From Brienomyrus brachyistius (taxonomy: Eukaryota; Chordata; Actinopteri; Osteoglossiformes; Mormyridae), in NCBI RefSeq assembly GCF_023856365.1, contig NC_064534.1, positions 9,444,536 through 9,508,535 on the forward strand: a DNA stretch of 64,000 bases, read 5' to 3'. The position numbers were made by a program, and so were the translations under genes. Under the pieces are notes generated by a model. The model ran no database searches. It had not been told where the DNA came from and worked only from the letters and a program-made list of their open reading frames with translations. The stretch's first letter is position 1, and every line of letters starts with the position of its first letter. Positions 40,985 through 54,809 of the stretch are shown here, piece by piece.

Positions 40985-41886
40985 GTTTCTGTTTTTTTCT
41001 TTCCCTTGCCTGGAGTCATTATACATGCGACGGGCCAGTCGCATTTTCCATGCCGGCTCTTTAATTACCTCTCCAAACCCATTCAACTGAAATACTTCAA
41101 CTGCCTCTCACCAGCGGCCTGGCCTTCAAAGACAAGCCATTGCGATGGAATTTAAGTTGCAACCTCACTGGCAGCCCTGGTGCACCCAGGCACCCCTTCT
41201 GCCCTCGGGCCAGGGTAAAAAAAGATTTAAATGTCACAAAGAATAAACTGACAGAAAAAATAAACAATTTCCCGACCAAGGTAATTTATTTCTCCCCGTC
41301 TTCTCTGGGGGAAGCCATAATTGAAACTGGCTGTATTGTCCTGTTATCAGACCCAATGTTTCACTGTGACACTTTCATTTAATCTTGCGGAGAGATGCGA
41401 TAGGCCCACGGGGTGTCCTTCTATTGGCTGTCTGGCTTCATTGGGGAGGAGGACCCACACTGTACCTCACACCCCAGAGCTCATCTCCATTACACCCCAC
41501 CCCCACTGCTAATACAGCAGAAGAAAGACCTTATCTTCCATCTGACCATGTTCTTCAAATGCATCCCCCCCACCTTAACCCCAATAAAGCCCCCACCCCC
41601 CCCCTCCATCCTTCCCAGTCCAAAACGATCCTGCCTAAGGGTGCAGGCAGTGGGGTTACAATGCTGTCCCCTGTGCCAAACTGACATGGCGGCGTGAGGA
41701 ACGTGGCAACCAGGCTATAAAAACAGCCTGACCCAGAGTGCCGGCTGCAGAGGCAAGGGGTCGCGACTCCACTGCGAGGGGCAGCCCAAAGCATGCACAG
41801 AATCGAGAAGACAGCTCCCAAATACCTGCTCCCTGTTCCTGTGGGGATGGTTGACACGCGCAAGAAGCAGCCAACCGTTATTTTGG

Positions 41887-42059
41887 AGGGGGCTCAGTGG
41901 GTTAGGATCATCAAAAGGTCGTTGGTTCAAATCCCACAATCTGCAAAGTGATTCCACTATAGGGCTCTTACATCCCACTTTCTCCAGAGACTATTTGACA
42001 TTGCTTTCAATCGTATGTCGCTTTGGATAAAAGCGTCTACTAAATAAATAAATTGTAAC
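41887..42059 (+). repeat. tRNA-derived SINE, full-length
   Basis: Head GGGGCTCAGTGGGTTAGG (A-box region), B box GGTTCAAATCC at 41924-41934, body, then the widespread fish retroposon tail CGCTTTGGATAAAAGCGTCT followed by ACTAAATAAATAAATTGTAA. All parts are in order and only modestly diverged. Confidence 0.85.
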
Positions 42060-42667
42060 TGTTGCACAAGCTATTCCTTTGTCAGCTAATGCTGGATTTA
42101 AGCCTTAAAGGTATAATTAAAGATCGAAACAGCCTTTGATCCTACAGCCTTTTACCATAAAATAGCGCAGACAAACTACAGCGTCGACAGCCAGGTTCTC
42201 CAGCTCAAAGTGTAACCCTCACTGAGTCACTTACATGCCACTGGTCCCCAGAAACCAGGTGGGCACCGAGAGTGTCTCTCGTCCGCGGCTCTTTGCGCAA
42301 AAATTAAAATTCTTACACTGCTGCCGCGGGAGGATGGCAATTTGGTTATCCAAGAGGAGCAGAGCTCATGAGAGACGGAATCGATTTCACAGCAAAGGGC
42401 CCCAACACACCAGGAGGCGGAATAACGGTGGCAGAGCCCGCAGCGGACATGGGCCCTTGGGGGGGGGGGGAGGCTTTGCAAACACATTAGCAGGAGGGGC
42501 CCAGGTGGCTCACGGCAGGTGGGTGTGACACCCAATCACAGAGTGGCCGAGGTTCTGGGAGACGCTTTGGGCTTTCAATCCACGGCCCGTTGCCGCCAAG
42601 CAGCATGTGGGCCAGGAGGAGGAAGGAGGTTTTGCACAGGAAAAGGGGAGGAGCCGCAAGTGTGTGT

Positions 42668-42944
42668 GGATTATGTTTATATTACATTGTGGCGACCAAA
42701 TATTCCCTGCAATGTGATAGAAACCTATTATTTTGATGTTGTAGGGACCATTTTCCAGGCTCCCGCAAAGATCTGTGAATGCAGTCAAAAAACTAAAAAT
42801 GCCAAAAGTCTAGTGTTTTGTTTGGTTCCTTGTGGTTAAGGTTAAGGCTGGTTGGGGGTTATGGTCGTCATATTTGGGATAAGGGTTATGCCCATAATAA
42901 AATAACGAATGGGGAGTCCCTACAAAGATAAGAGTACATGGACT
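42668..42944 (-). repeat. CA-associated dispersed element, copy 4 (inverted)
   Basis: Reverse-complemented, it reads TTTGTAGGGACTCCCCATTC, then TAACCCCCAACCAGCCTTAA, AACCAAACAAAACACTAG and CACATTGCAGGGAATATTTG, the same block order as the other three copies. It abuts (TG)n at 42950-42978 on the right and TGTGTGTGGA on the left. Confidence 0.65.
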
Positions 42945-42949
42945 GTGCA

Positions 42950-42978
42950 TGTATGTGTGTGTGTGTGTGTGCGCGCGC
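42950..42978. repeat. (TG)n-(CG)n tract
   Basis: About eleven TG units switching to CGCGCGC, a purine-pyrimidine alternating tract able to adopt Z-DNA in principle. Confidence 0.85.
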
Positions 42979-44515
42979 AGTGTATTTCGGTGTTATGTAG
43001 GTGTGCGTTCCGGCATGCGTGTGGAAGCGATGTTGAGGTGTGCTTTTTATATACCTTTCTGATAGGTGTGTGATGGGCCGGCTGAGGTCTGGGCTTCAGA
43101 CGTGGTTATGTCATGTAATGTCAGGGACAGGCACCGCCGAAATTAGGCAGAAAAGGTGTTCCAAAAGAAGGATGGGGCGAGAAAGGATGAAGACTGGAGA
43201 GCAAGACACAGAGATCCTGAGCGAGTGGAGAGAAGCGATAAAACGGTGGTGCTGTGGGTGGGGGGGGGGGGGTGACAGGTTTGTCAGGTCCCCTCACCTG
43301 GCAGCAGACGGGTGATTGGACAGGGCAGTGAGGAGTGATTTGGGGGGGGGGCACCACTTACCACTAATGCCTGTTCTGTTCTGCTCGGTCTTCCTGACCA
43401 ATGCTTAAAGCATTTTGGTGAGAGAAGGAATGAGAGAGAGCAAGAAAAAGAGAGAGAGAGGAAAACAAGAGACCCATCAGAGTACTGTACCCCAATTTAG
43501 CTTTTCGATAGGGCAAACCCAGAGGAGAAAGAGAGGGGCAGTGAGGAATGAGGTGTGGACTCCCTCTGGAACACAGAGACATACAGCAAACGACAGTGGA
43601 CAGTGGCAAATGTCACACGCATGTTTGCTAGGGGCAAAAGATAAGACTTTTATGTTCCTCTTATGCGAAGGGACCTCGTTCATTGTTATACAAAGGCACG
43701 CATTATTACCGCGGTGATCTTGGCACAGCTATAGGGGAGAGCGAGTCTTTGTCCCCACATATAAATACATAAAATAGTGCTCGTAGACACAGTGTCAACC
43801 CGGACCAAAAACACCAGGGAAGACGTAATAAATGCATATACAAATACAATAGTCAGTGATTGATGCAAGGCGGCCAATCAGCTCGATGCCAGAACAATAC
43901 GCTCCGCAAGTCAGGCCGAAACACCCTTCAAAATCGAAACTTTTAAAGACCCTGCAAATTACACTGAAACACTCAGAGAGCAAGCCAAAAAAAAACTAAT
44001 CCAAAACACCCCTCAAAACCAAAATGCCTGAAAGACTCTACTAAAACACTCTATAAATCATACCGACCTCCAAACCCAAACAATGCCCCAGTTAAAAGGT
44101 CTGACAGGCACTGAAAACATCATCCGGTGATCCTACACAAACAGAAAAGCCATACAATGAGAAGTCGGACAGCGTTAGCCTATTGCAAATTTCTCCAGTC
44201 AAGTAAAATTCCTCCTTAGCTAACATCGAAATAGTGCTGCCCGGCTTATAAGTGTGCGTGATTCAGCCCGTCATTCTCTATGCGTTCGGGCTGACTGTCG
44301 TCGTTCCACGCACAGTTAGTTATCTGGCAGTTTGAAAGCTGCATGACAGATCACAGCAAAGGAAGCCCTCATGATGCTACTATTTTATACAAGACACTAG
44401 AATAATACCTGTGATTTATAACTTGTCTGTTGCCATTCAGTTAGGGTATTCGCTTTCGGCACAGCAACAAACGTGGAATCCTCAGATCAAAAGGCACAGC
44501 GAAGGTTGTCTTGAC

Positions 44516-44735
44516 GATGGCGGCGACGTCGGGCCCGCGTGAATACCCCAACCTAAGGCACAGGAGCGACATCCATCGTGCACGTGGCATCGTATGAAGG
44601 CGGCGCGCACAAGAGCAGAAGGGGGACGGCGCGCGCGAATGGCTTCTGCCGCCTGGTTTCTGCCGCGTGGTAACGAGGACGCCGGTGCCGGACTCGCGCG
44701 TGCAATTAGCGCCGCGCTTCTGCCGCGATCCATAC
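44516..44735. other. CpG-dense island inside the intron
   Basis: About 33 CpGs in 220 bp by hand count, including GACGGCGCGCGCGAATGG and CTCGCGCGTGCAATTAGCGC. This far exceeds the rest of the window. More CpG-rich sequence follows at 45170-45280 and 45590-45970. A twofold CTTCTGCCGC motif occurs inside. No TATA, splice-linked exon or recognisable ORF. A CpG-island promoter of an alternative TMEM132 transcript or a non-coding RNA is possible. Confidence 0.45.
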
Positions 44736-46539
44736 TTGAAAGTACAATTTCCATATCACACGGTGCCGAGCAGCGCATTAAACGGACATCAACCGAGCTA
44801 CCGCACGGCTAGGGTGGTTCGAGTAATGCTTTACTACTCGGGAAAAGAGGAGATGAATTGAATTCCGATCTATCTTGCACTCCTAAACATGTAAAACAGA
44901 TCAAGCAATTAGGCTCTGAATGTTACGATGCCAAAATTAAAGTACGGTATTAATATGCATTAGATTCTCTTCAATTAATCATTTATTTTTCAGGCTTTTT
45001 TTTAGTACAGCTTATGAAGAAAAGGGCTGTGAGGTATTAATTATACTGCTATAATGAAGCAGGACATATTTCTAAGGGGTTTTCAATGGTGTGCATTAGA
45101 CGCAGGCATGGAATGAGATTGCTTATTAGCTGTGTGCCGCGGTGAGTAGCTATCCTGCAGACAGGAACTCTGACACATATGCAGCTACATGCGGGGTCAC
45201 ACACGTAAACAGGCACGCGCGCAGAGAGGCACGCGCAAACGTCCGCGCGCATAGCCATACACGGAGCGACTAGGCGACACGCGGAGCCAGAAACAAAACC
45301 GTACAGCTGTGCGCATATTTACCTGATGTGATTCACCCGGACACCCGGGGTAATGTGATCTACACCCGCTGAGGTACACCGTCGACATGACAATGCCGAG
45401 GAGGGCCGGGAGGAAATGTCACCGGGGGAGAAGCTGTGCTGACAAGTCCGAGGGAGACCTCTCAGAGGGGGGGTAGGTGGCATCCTGACCGCACCAAAGG
45501 ATAGGAATCCGTGTGTATTTGTAATTGAACGCAAGCCCCCTTAGGACACTGCTAAAAAAATGTGACGGCTTCGCAAACCCAGGTTTGAAGTTTATCACGA
45601 GCGGACCCCCCCCCCCGACTGCTGCTCCCACCGCCTCCTTTTCTCTCCTTCCCCCGCCCTGAGTACACAGAGCGCCGCTCGCCCCGGGTATGCAACACAT
45701 ATCAAAGCGGCGAAGGAGACACTTAAAGCGATACAGTACGGAAGGAGTGTGCATTATCACAGGCCCCCGTACAGGTATGAAATATTCATGCCCCCCGCCC
45801 CCACTGCCGCCGCTGTTTGGTGATAAGGTAATCGGGAGCGAGCCCTGGTTATTGATGTCGGCTGGCAGCCGGAAAAAAAAAACAAGCGCACGTTTCGCCG
45901 CCGTCACTTAATCCCATTAGCCGGACGACCCCGCTGTCTGAGCGCCGGCCGGCCTCGGCGACAGCGGGGATTACCGTAGGCCACGATCTACAGGCTTCCC
46001 CTTACCGCTTTATGGTGGCCCTACGCAAGAAATTGGGGTTAGAACTCACTAACCATCCTTAGGATGCTGTCGACTTTGATCAACCGCTATCTCCTGCTAT
46101 AGGTCCAGGAGTATCAGTGTAGAAAATGCACAAAAGGTGCTTTTCTGGAACGGAAAGCCTTGGATAGAGAGCTGTTATTGCTGTCAGGGGCAGTGACTTT
46201 TGGATATACTACGGTCTTACGGCTGTGGTGTTCATTTCGCCGAAATGCCAAATAAAAGAAAAACAAGCCTGCAAACAAACAGGTCACCTCTTTTTACATG
46301 CATCAAAGGCACGCCCACCGTAAGGTGTTATATACCGTTTGTAGGACCACATTTCGTTTTCAGTCGTGACATAAACTCAATTATTTAAAAGATGACCTTT
46401 TCACAGGGGTTTGGCTTTGAGAATTCATAGTGCTGCGGCTCTTTGGGAAACATCTCCCACTGGCCGATCAGAGTTATGAATCAGATTTTGACTTTCAGGC
46501 CAAACTTTATCCCTCAGTGTGGCTTAAGTTTTACACTAT

Positions 46540-46830
46540 CACAAATGCTGTTATTTAATAACTGATTTTTGAAGCGAGCCTTTGAATCGATAGGGCTGAT
46601 TATAATTTATCAAGCTGTCATTTAATAATGTCTTTCATTAGCTACTTGCTACAGTTGTGTTATTGTTTTATGTTTGGTTATCTGTCAGTGGTTTTACTGG
46701 GAAGAATTCGGAATTACTGATCACATTCTCATTCTTTTAATCTCTGGTGCTGTTTTAATTATTCAGCTATGAATATTCGTCTTTATTGCTCATTGCAGTT
46801 ATTATGTATCTTCAACTGATACTCAGTTCT
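46540..46830. other. Candidate conserved non-coding element
   Basis: Unique AT-rich sequence rich in TAATTA/ATTA and ATTCAGCTATGAATATTCG-type words, with no repeat similarity. It looks like developmental enhancer sequence but that is inference from composition only. Confidence 0.22.
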
Positions 46831-49721
46831 CATGAAATCCAGCTGCTTTTATGTGTAATAATAGAGGGACATTCAGAAATGTATAACATGGATAGTGGAT
46901 AGTGTTCACAACCTCTAAAGGCCATGAGAAGTTTCACTCTGCTATTTCGTTGTTAGGTAGCCTAGACGTGTGGAGCTTCTTTCATGTTAAGCATTGCAGA
47001 ATGTCCCTTGCTTGCTCACAAAGATCGTGGACTCTTAGACCTTAACAAGCACTACAGATGAAGGCCATCATTTATTTTTTTATGTGTTATACATAAATAT
47101 ATAGATATTTGATTACTAAGTGTCGGTAGAACATTTTTAAACAGCACTTTTAAACTGGAGATTATTTTAAATAATTACTGCCCTTCATGGAAAGAAAAAC
47201 TGGCTGCTGTTTATGTTTATCTGGGTAACACTGCATTCTCGATGCTAAAGTACGTAAACGCTACCGCAGTCCTAGTGACCGCTGTAAGTGTAGAGGAGTC
47301 CTCGTGATTAAGTTTGTCTCTGTCACTCAGGATGAAGCAACGCTGGGCAGGAATCAGTCTTGTCCATCTGAACCTGGTCGATCTGCGTTTTTCACTTTGA
47401 TGTACTACTTTCATAATGTGTGTTTCCAGGCTGTGGCATCTGAGAATTCATGGAAAAAAATTTTAATGACTAGACAGTCTAATCTGCAGTAAGAGATTGG
47501 GGAATACTGCAAAATCTGGTGTTTTGTTTTAAGATCAGTTCCTGTTCAATGTTTCAACAGCAGAATATACAGAAAACCATAGTAATTACGTGTGACTGCT
47601 TTAGCAAATGTCTGTGCAAAATAGCATTTAAATTCTTGCCAAATCCGCGCTGCAAACGAGCATCATGCTTTTTTCATCGCATAACCCACCAGCTTCAGAT
47701 TTTTTTATGACATCTGATTATTGTCATTCTGAATAATGCTTTTAATATTGCCTTTAGATTCTACGGCTACATTGTTCTCTATCTTGTTTTCTTCCATTTA
47801 GAATATGAATTTGTATCATTTTGGCAAATTTTATTCTGCATACCAATAAGCATGTTATTACAATGTTTCTTTCAGTCGCAGCAATGGGAGAGAAGAAATT
47901 ATAAACATATTGTTCATAGATGACAAAAAGATGACAGTAGCTGAAAGAAAGTAGGACAAGTTAATCTAACAGTTAATAGAAAATAGTCATAGGTTTCAAG
48001 TTCTTCAAGTCCTATTATTTCAGTTTTTCAACAATGAAGCCTGAAGTTGGTAATTATTATTATTATTATGTTAGACGTTTTTTATATTTTTCTTTGGCAA
48101 TTTCCAATTAAAAATCTGAATTTCTGATCCTTTTTTGCTAAGATAGTCATTGCTCTCAGCTTGGGGCACCGTCAACACTAACAATGCTAGACTTCCTACA
48201 TACTCGAAATATTGTCCTCGAGCAGTATTTGCTCTGTTAAAAGACATCAAGTTAAAAACCAGGCCACAAAGGAAGAACTCTGAAAGAATGCAAGTTCCGC
48301 TGGGAAAAAAAGAAAGAAAAGCTGCCTATTTTCTTTAAACTTAGACCGCAGGTCCAAATTGATAGATAGAGTATGTGATCTCCGTAGGTTCCTTCAGTGC
48401 GTCAGTCTCGCAGAAAGCAATCCATTGTGTGGAGCCACACAACGGGAATCCAGGACGCTGCAGTGAAGCACTGTGCTGTGTCTCATTTAGCATTGTTAAT
48501 GAATCATTTAAATACAGGAACACAGCAGGAACACATCTGAACTCCAATGGAAGAGTGATGCTAAGACAAAAGTCCTCATCTCTTTGTAGTCACTCATTTA
48601 ATGTCTATTTTTTACTCTATTCAGACTAAAGACTTAATGAAAGAAGATTTGGGGTAGAAAAGTTCGTACTGTTTTTGCGGAGTGATGTGTGCTATGTTCT
48701 TTGTGGTCGTTATCAAAGAGAATGCACGTAGCTTTGAGATCGGAAGGGTAGGTGTGACTCATAAGGACCGGCTGCTTTTGGGATCTGCTGGAGGGTCAAT
48801 ATTCCTCCACCAGGGGGCTCCAAAGAAAGGCCGCCGCTTTGGCACCCATATACCTGCCAATTACTCTTGTTCCTGCATGCCTAGCGACAGGCGCCGGTCA
48901 GCTGCCACATGTGCGTCTATGCAGACCCGTAGCTTTGAAGCTGAGGGAGCTTGTCATCTCCGCTGTCGACAAACCTGAGCTTCACAATTTGGGAAACCAT
49001 CAGTGTCAGCACCAAGTCTGGAGCCAAGTGCTAACAAGGTGGCTGAATCCTCCGAAAGTGAAGTCGATGGGATGTGTCACCAAAAGTAAGCTGTGTGAGT
49101 CAGGATGACACATCACGAACATGCAATTGGACCATTCTGAAGGGCAATGTGTTGTTACACATCAGGTAGATGTCTAAGTTCTATGCACTGCAGAAACACA
49201 CATGTTTTTTAAGCAGAGGAAGGATCCAGAGATGTTGTACCAAGTAGCCTGCAATATGTTGGTGCAAATCCTGAATGCCAAATCAGCCTGTGTGAAATGC
49301 TGACATAATTTTCTACTTGGTTCACGCTTCTGTGGTTATAGAAAACAATCGAAACAGTTTGCCTTCACTTGCTTAAGTGTTTTGATCTAGAGGCAGAAGA
49401 GGCTGTTCAGCATCTCACTCTCAAAAGTGAGGGTCACTGTATTCAGCCCATTTAGCAACTGCTGGGAAGGGGAGAACAGTGGAGAAAATAGATATAATCT
49501 TGGGGGGGGGTACAAAGGGGAGGAGCTTGTTGGGGGAACATAAAGGGGAGGAGTTTGCAATGCGTTAGGTTTATTCACACTGTGAGCCTGTATTCTGTGA
49601 AATAGCTTGAGATGGGTCTATTCGGTCATCATCGAAATTATCAGGCTGACATCAGGCCACCCAGCAGGCAGTGAGAAAACACCACCATTTAGGGTGGTAC
49701 TGTAAAGCTGAAACCTACCTG

Positions 49722-49965
49722 CGGTTAACAGTGTAAGCTTCCACAGTACTAATGCACAGTCTGGTTTACAGATCTTTTTATAGTACTAACACAGAGTCTG
49801 GTGTTGCATGTGGTCTATAGGTCTTCGAAAGTAGCAATGTAAAATTCAGTGCTGTGTGCGGTTTACGAGCCTTCTGTGGGACAAATGCGGGTTTCAGAGC
49901 CGGTTACAGTTTATAGACCTCCTATAGTTCTAATGTATAGTTCAGTGTCGCTAATGGTCTGGGTG
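49722..49965 (+). repeat. Diverged tandem repeat, about 48-50-bp period
   Basis: Related words recur near 49770 (GATCTTTTTATAGTACTAAC), 49820 (GTCTTCGAAAGTAGCAATG), 49868 (GCCTTCTGTGGGACAAATG) and 49916 (GACCTCCTATAGTTCTAATG). Each is preceded by GGTTTA/GGTCTA and followed by TTCAGTG-like words. Highly eroded minisatellite. Confidence 0.6.
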
Positions 49966-50234
49966 ACCTTTAACGATGTGAGCGAGATCAAGAAAAAAAC
50001 TTAAATGCACTGTCCAAGATGAACCTCGCCTTACATCCTTAGCTTCCCCTGATATCTTCTAATTGAATAAATGGCTAACAGAAATCAATAGATACATTCC
50101 CCTAATGTATTACTATAAATTTCAGTGAACGGAAATGACTATCGTTGATATTAACACTTTTCCAAACTGTCATACATTCAGCGCCTGTATTCAGTGGAGG
50201 TTAGCTAGTGCTTTGCCTAATGCGTTCTACTAAG

Positions 50235-50365
50235 TATAACGATTCAGTGCCTGAAGGTAAGTATTACTGCTGGCCATTGTGGATAATGGTGATTCTTTAA
50301 GAGGAACATTGTGAATAAACTTAACGATTCAGCGCCAAAAGGTAAGCATTACTGCCAGTCACTGT
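50235..50365 (+). repeat. Imperfect direct duplication, about 85 bp apart
   Basis: TAACGATTCAGTGCCTGAAG...GTAAGTATTACTGC near 50237 recurs as TAACGATTCAGCGCCAAAAG...GTAAGCATTACTGC near 50322. Short and non-coding. Confidence 0.6.
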
Positions 50366-53199
50366 CTAAGACCGATGGAGCACAATTAAATCCATTGGTA
50401 TGACCACAGACTTGCCATGATGGCTTCTCCATCTCTCTTCATGTCTGAAGATAATAAAACACAACAAGAGCTAACAATTTGCACACCCCATCCCCAGCAT
50501 TGCTGGGATGAGTAAGACATACATCATGGGGCGAGTTTGCTAAGTTGGGTAGGTTAATGGGTGGGGGGAGGGGGGGTTCAAACTGTGGACAAGGAACTCT
50601 GACAGATTTCATATCTGCCAAACCACCTGCACTCACCCGGCATTTCCATCTGCAGAAATTGACCCATAATTAGAAGCACCCAGTCATGAAATCTGCGGAC
50701 TAATTAAAGAAAGGGATTACGATGACCGGCATTTAGACATTCTTCTTCCTCGTTAACACCGCCCATAAGTGTCCACAAGAGCCCAAATTAATCACCCAGC
50801 AGGCGGGCGGGTGATAACGCGCAAGTAGCCTTGCGCCCAGCGCCCTCTGGGTCTCCAAAATGTCAGTGGGTGTGACATCTCGAATGATGCTCCATTTGTT
50901 TCAAGAGGTTTCCGAACACCGTCGCCTTCAAATAAAAACAAATTCAGAATCTCTGGAGATAAACAGTAAAGGTCCATATGGGTAGAGAGTCCTTGGTCAA
51001 TGAGTAATCTGTCTTCAAACACTTTCGCTCAAACGTCTCGTGTATATATCCAGACAAGTTGACGGGGAAAAAAATGGCACATACATATTTTCTAGCTGCT
51101 GACTCAAGTATTAGAATCTTAATAGAACCATTATTAAAAGATAATGACAAACACCAGATCCATTAAACTAATACAACACTGCATTGTAGGAATACAATAT
51201 GGAAAGATGTTTAATCTCAATGGTACAACAGCAGGACCTCCTGCCAGGGGTGGAACCCACCACACTGTGGTCACATCCAGCTCCCGGGAAACCATCAATC
51301 ATTCGACTGCCGCCTCAGCCACAAAAGTGCTGATTTACCGAGTGAAACACTGAGCACACACAAAGTGCCTCTGTAATTAAATCCTCGTTCACTCAAGTTC
51401 ATGAATGCCTGTCACTTTGTGCCACTTCTGACAATCAAAAGTGCGGCAATTTATAAGCATTCGCCTTTGCACTGACCCTCCGATGGAAATAATTCAAAAA
51501 ACATTAACAAAGATTTTTATAATCCCCTCGCATTCTGGCAAAGTGTGTCTTCTTTGACATCGTCGTCTTTAAACAGAGACAGTCATGGTTAAGCTGTATT
51601 ATTGGCCACTGGCCAATCAGAAACATGTAAGGTCACACTTTGGTCACACTTCCTCCAGGACTCCAGTTCAACCTGTTAACCCCGACTGTCCGGAGGGAGA
51701 GAGACTGTTAGTTCTTCAAAATAGCAAGTAAGGTTTGCTGTATGATAGCTAAGCTTATCAAGCACTCCTGCAGTGGAAAAAGCTCAAATTTTCTCTCAAG
51801 TTCCTGTGCCCCCTCTCCCACCTTCAGAAACATCCTTGACCCCCCCTGTGTGTGTGTCAGAAATGCCGATGGTTCTCAAAAATCTGTCCCCCCCCTGGGG
51901 CTGATGGTTTTCATCATAAACAATCTGTGAGCGAGCTGGGTTTGAGTCAGCTTCTGTATTGCCATGGCGACCGACCAGCAGCCCTTACACCACCAGTAAT
52001 GTGATTAATGAAACCCAGTCTGATTGGTCCAGTAATCCAGGGTGCTGGAGATGAAATGTGGGTGGCCTGTAGGCAAGTTCGGTGTGCACAGTGCTTGGGG
52101 GTCATATTCACTCACTGCAATTTTTCGATTGTTTTCTTAAAGGGCCCTTGACCTTTTTTCATATTGCAACTCCAGTCAATAAACTAATTTTGATTTGGTT
52201 AACATGGCTGTCCCAAGCCACTGCAAACCCCTTGATGCAATTGGCCTATTGCACAATAATTATGTGGGTGTTGCGACTATGAAATTTTATAAAGTATGGA
52301 ATATTAGTATATAGCTACGAGACAAAAAAATGAAAAATGTTTCCCTAACTTGGTTCATTTCACAGCTTCAAGAATAATACAAATTAATCAGGACGATTTC
52401 ATCATTTAGCAAGTGAATTGTTCCCAACTATTCAAAAATTATCTAATATTGTTTTTATAATTATTGCTCAAGTCTGTATTATAATTGTCAAACTCATTTA
52501 GACCTAAAACATTACACTTAGAATGGTGCTGTATTTTATGGAAAAAAAATAAACATCATTTAATACCATAATTTTTATCTTTTTTAACTATTGCAAACAA
52601 TCCAAATAACAATTGAGATGCTAGCCTTAACGTAATGAACGACTCAGTCGCATTGTTATTTAAGAGTTCAGCCGGGACAAAGGCAGGCACAGTGATCCCC
52701 TAGGTCTGCTTCTGTGAACAAAATGTCCTGAAAGAACATTTTCTGGATCAATGGCACCTATTACTCTGACACTCTCCACCCCAAAACAACTCCCCTTGCC
52801 GTTTCCTGTATTAACTTCTCTCTTTCAGTTGCCCCTTCTCCTTTGCCCTCTCTTTCCCCTGTCGTGAAGTCCTCCTGTTGCCCACATGATAGGCGGTGGA
52901 CCTCACAGACGCATATATGCCTCCCGGCCAGCTTCAGCCCTTCCAATCCAGCTTTGCTCTGACACAGAGCTCATTTCAACTTGGATCTCACTGCAATGCG
53001 CCTGATAGTCCTGGCCAGAGGAAGAAGAGGCATCCTGGTACTGGACAAACGGATCTTTGATGCATTCCTAGGAGTCGGCACACTGTCTCTTATCAGACCA
53101 TCCTCTCTGAAAGTAATATCACCTACTGTACATCAAATAAACCTCAGTCCTGCTGTTCTGATTCCATAAATTCTGCTCCACCTGCAGAATATAGATCCC

Positions 53200-53700
53200 G
53201 CAGTCATATTTTTCCAAAAGCAGAGTGATTAAGTTATTAGGTCAGCTTACATGTAAATTCACTATCTTCATCAGATGTGATTTGATTGTGCATTTTCCCT
53301 CCAGAAATCGCACATACAATTAAATGCAAATTGTAACAGGATTTGTTCCCCTAAAACAGGAATATCCTTTTGCCTCCGGAAGCGTTATGAAAACGAATGA
53401 ATCGCCATGTAATCTGTCATTTATTAGTCTCGGTTATGTTTTCAAATTTTCAAGTGTTGATAATGGCTAATTTGGAAGACCAGATTTGTTAATTAGGCAA
53501 TAGCCCTTTGTCCCTAAATGGCTTTAACTGAAACTTGCAAAATGGAGCAGTTATTTTTCAGTATGGCCATGCTTCCTTGCCAGCTCGACTGTAAGAGATA
53601 ATACTCAGCGATAGATAACATCCCATTGTCAATGCTCGTCTTTAGACAGCAAGATTATTCAATATAAATTTAGCACAATAAAACCGGCAGTAAAATTAAA
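53200..53700. other. Candidate conserved non-coding element
   Basis: About 500 bp of unique AT-rich sequence with many homeodomain/POU-like words (CAATTAAATGCAAATTGTAA, TTTGTTAATTAGGCAATAGC) and no repeat. It was the most enhancer-like stretch I noticed. Inference from composition only. Confidence 0.25.
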
Positions 53701-54170
53701 TGTGATCTACTAAAGCTGAAGCACTGTGATGTTTTTTGGGAAAGACTGCAGTAAGATCAATGCACCCATGGTGGTGTTCGCTAAATTACTGCGTGAAACT
53801 GTCACTCTGGGATCTGAAAGCATGTGCTGGATCAGGCAGTGGAGGGAATAATGAGCCAGGAAACACTCATTAAACACAGTATAATAACTTGCCGAAATTA
53901 TGTAACTCGCATGTACATCGTGTATTTAAATTAGTTATATAATTACAGCTTAGATAAATGTCATTTTAAGCATCATGAAGTATGTTGATGCCAGACGTCA
54001 CACCAGAAAACAGTAGATGTAGTTGTTTGTGTTTGTGTGTATTGATGATTTGCACTTTGGTGACCTTGGATAGCCTTCATTTTGCCTTAATTTTCATTAA
54101 TGCCTATAATGGATTGGACTGCTGTCTGGAATGTTCCTTGAGCCTGTGCTTCCTGGGACACGCTCCAGCA

Positions 54171-54312
54171 GGGGTGGCAAACCTGATCCATGGAGGGCCA
54201 ATAACAGCGGGTCCCCAGGACTGGAGTTGACAACCACTGCTTTGTTATTGGCTGACTGAGAGGTCATCCCAAAAACCCGCACCCACACCGGCCCTCCATG
54301 GATCAGGTTCCC
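54171..54312. mobile_element. Foldback repeat with perfect 20-bp arms
   Basis: AACCTGATCCATGGAGGGCC at 54180-54199 and its exact reverse complement at 54290-54309 flank TTGTCAACTCCAGTC-type sequence (CAGGACTGGAGTTGACAACC here). This is the familiar teleost AACCTGATCCATGGAGGGCC repeat. It is followed at 54315-54375 by the GGATGGATG end of the ubiquitous repeat. Confidence 0.75.
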
Positions 54313-54809
54313 CTCCCCTGAGCTCCAGGGTCACATCACCCTATACTGGGTAAACCAATATGGATGGATGGATGTACGTCACATTTGATAACAGAATCAA
54401 ATAGTTGCAATGTTTATAACCATTTGAGAATTTGAATCTCTATTCACTACACTCCCATCAATACAGAACTTTTACTTCAAAAGACGCAAATAAGCAGACT
54501 AATTCTGATAATTATTCTAACTACACAGCGATGTATCTTTTGCTGGCAACAAATTAAGGTATTAGTTTTGACAGAAATGTTATTTAGCATTGTTTGCAAA
54601 CTGACCATGCTGTGCCGCCAACATTTATGACCCAAAAATGATATAAGGAGAGAAAGGCCATAAAATGAACGCAGAATAATTATGGTCAGCGGAATTTATG
54701 TGTTTTGTGGCATAAATAGACCACTATTGCATTCCAGTGTGCTTTGTGAGGAAGTCTCTTTATTCATGATAAATGTGTCACTCATCATGTGTAATCATTT
54801 AAAGCATCG

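Noticed and set aside
42950..42978. Functional Z-DNA regulatory element at the TG/CG tract
   Set aside because: Only sequence composition supports it; such tracts are common and this one borders a dispersed repeat.
45419..45907. 162-codon minus-strand frame
   Set aside because: It lies in CpG-rich DNA where stops are rare, includes a GGGG-rich low-complexity part, and matches no family I know.
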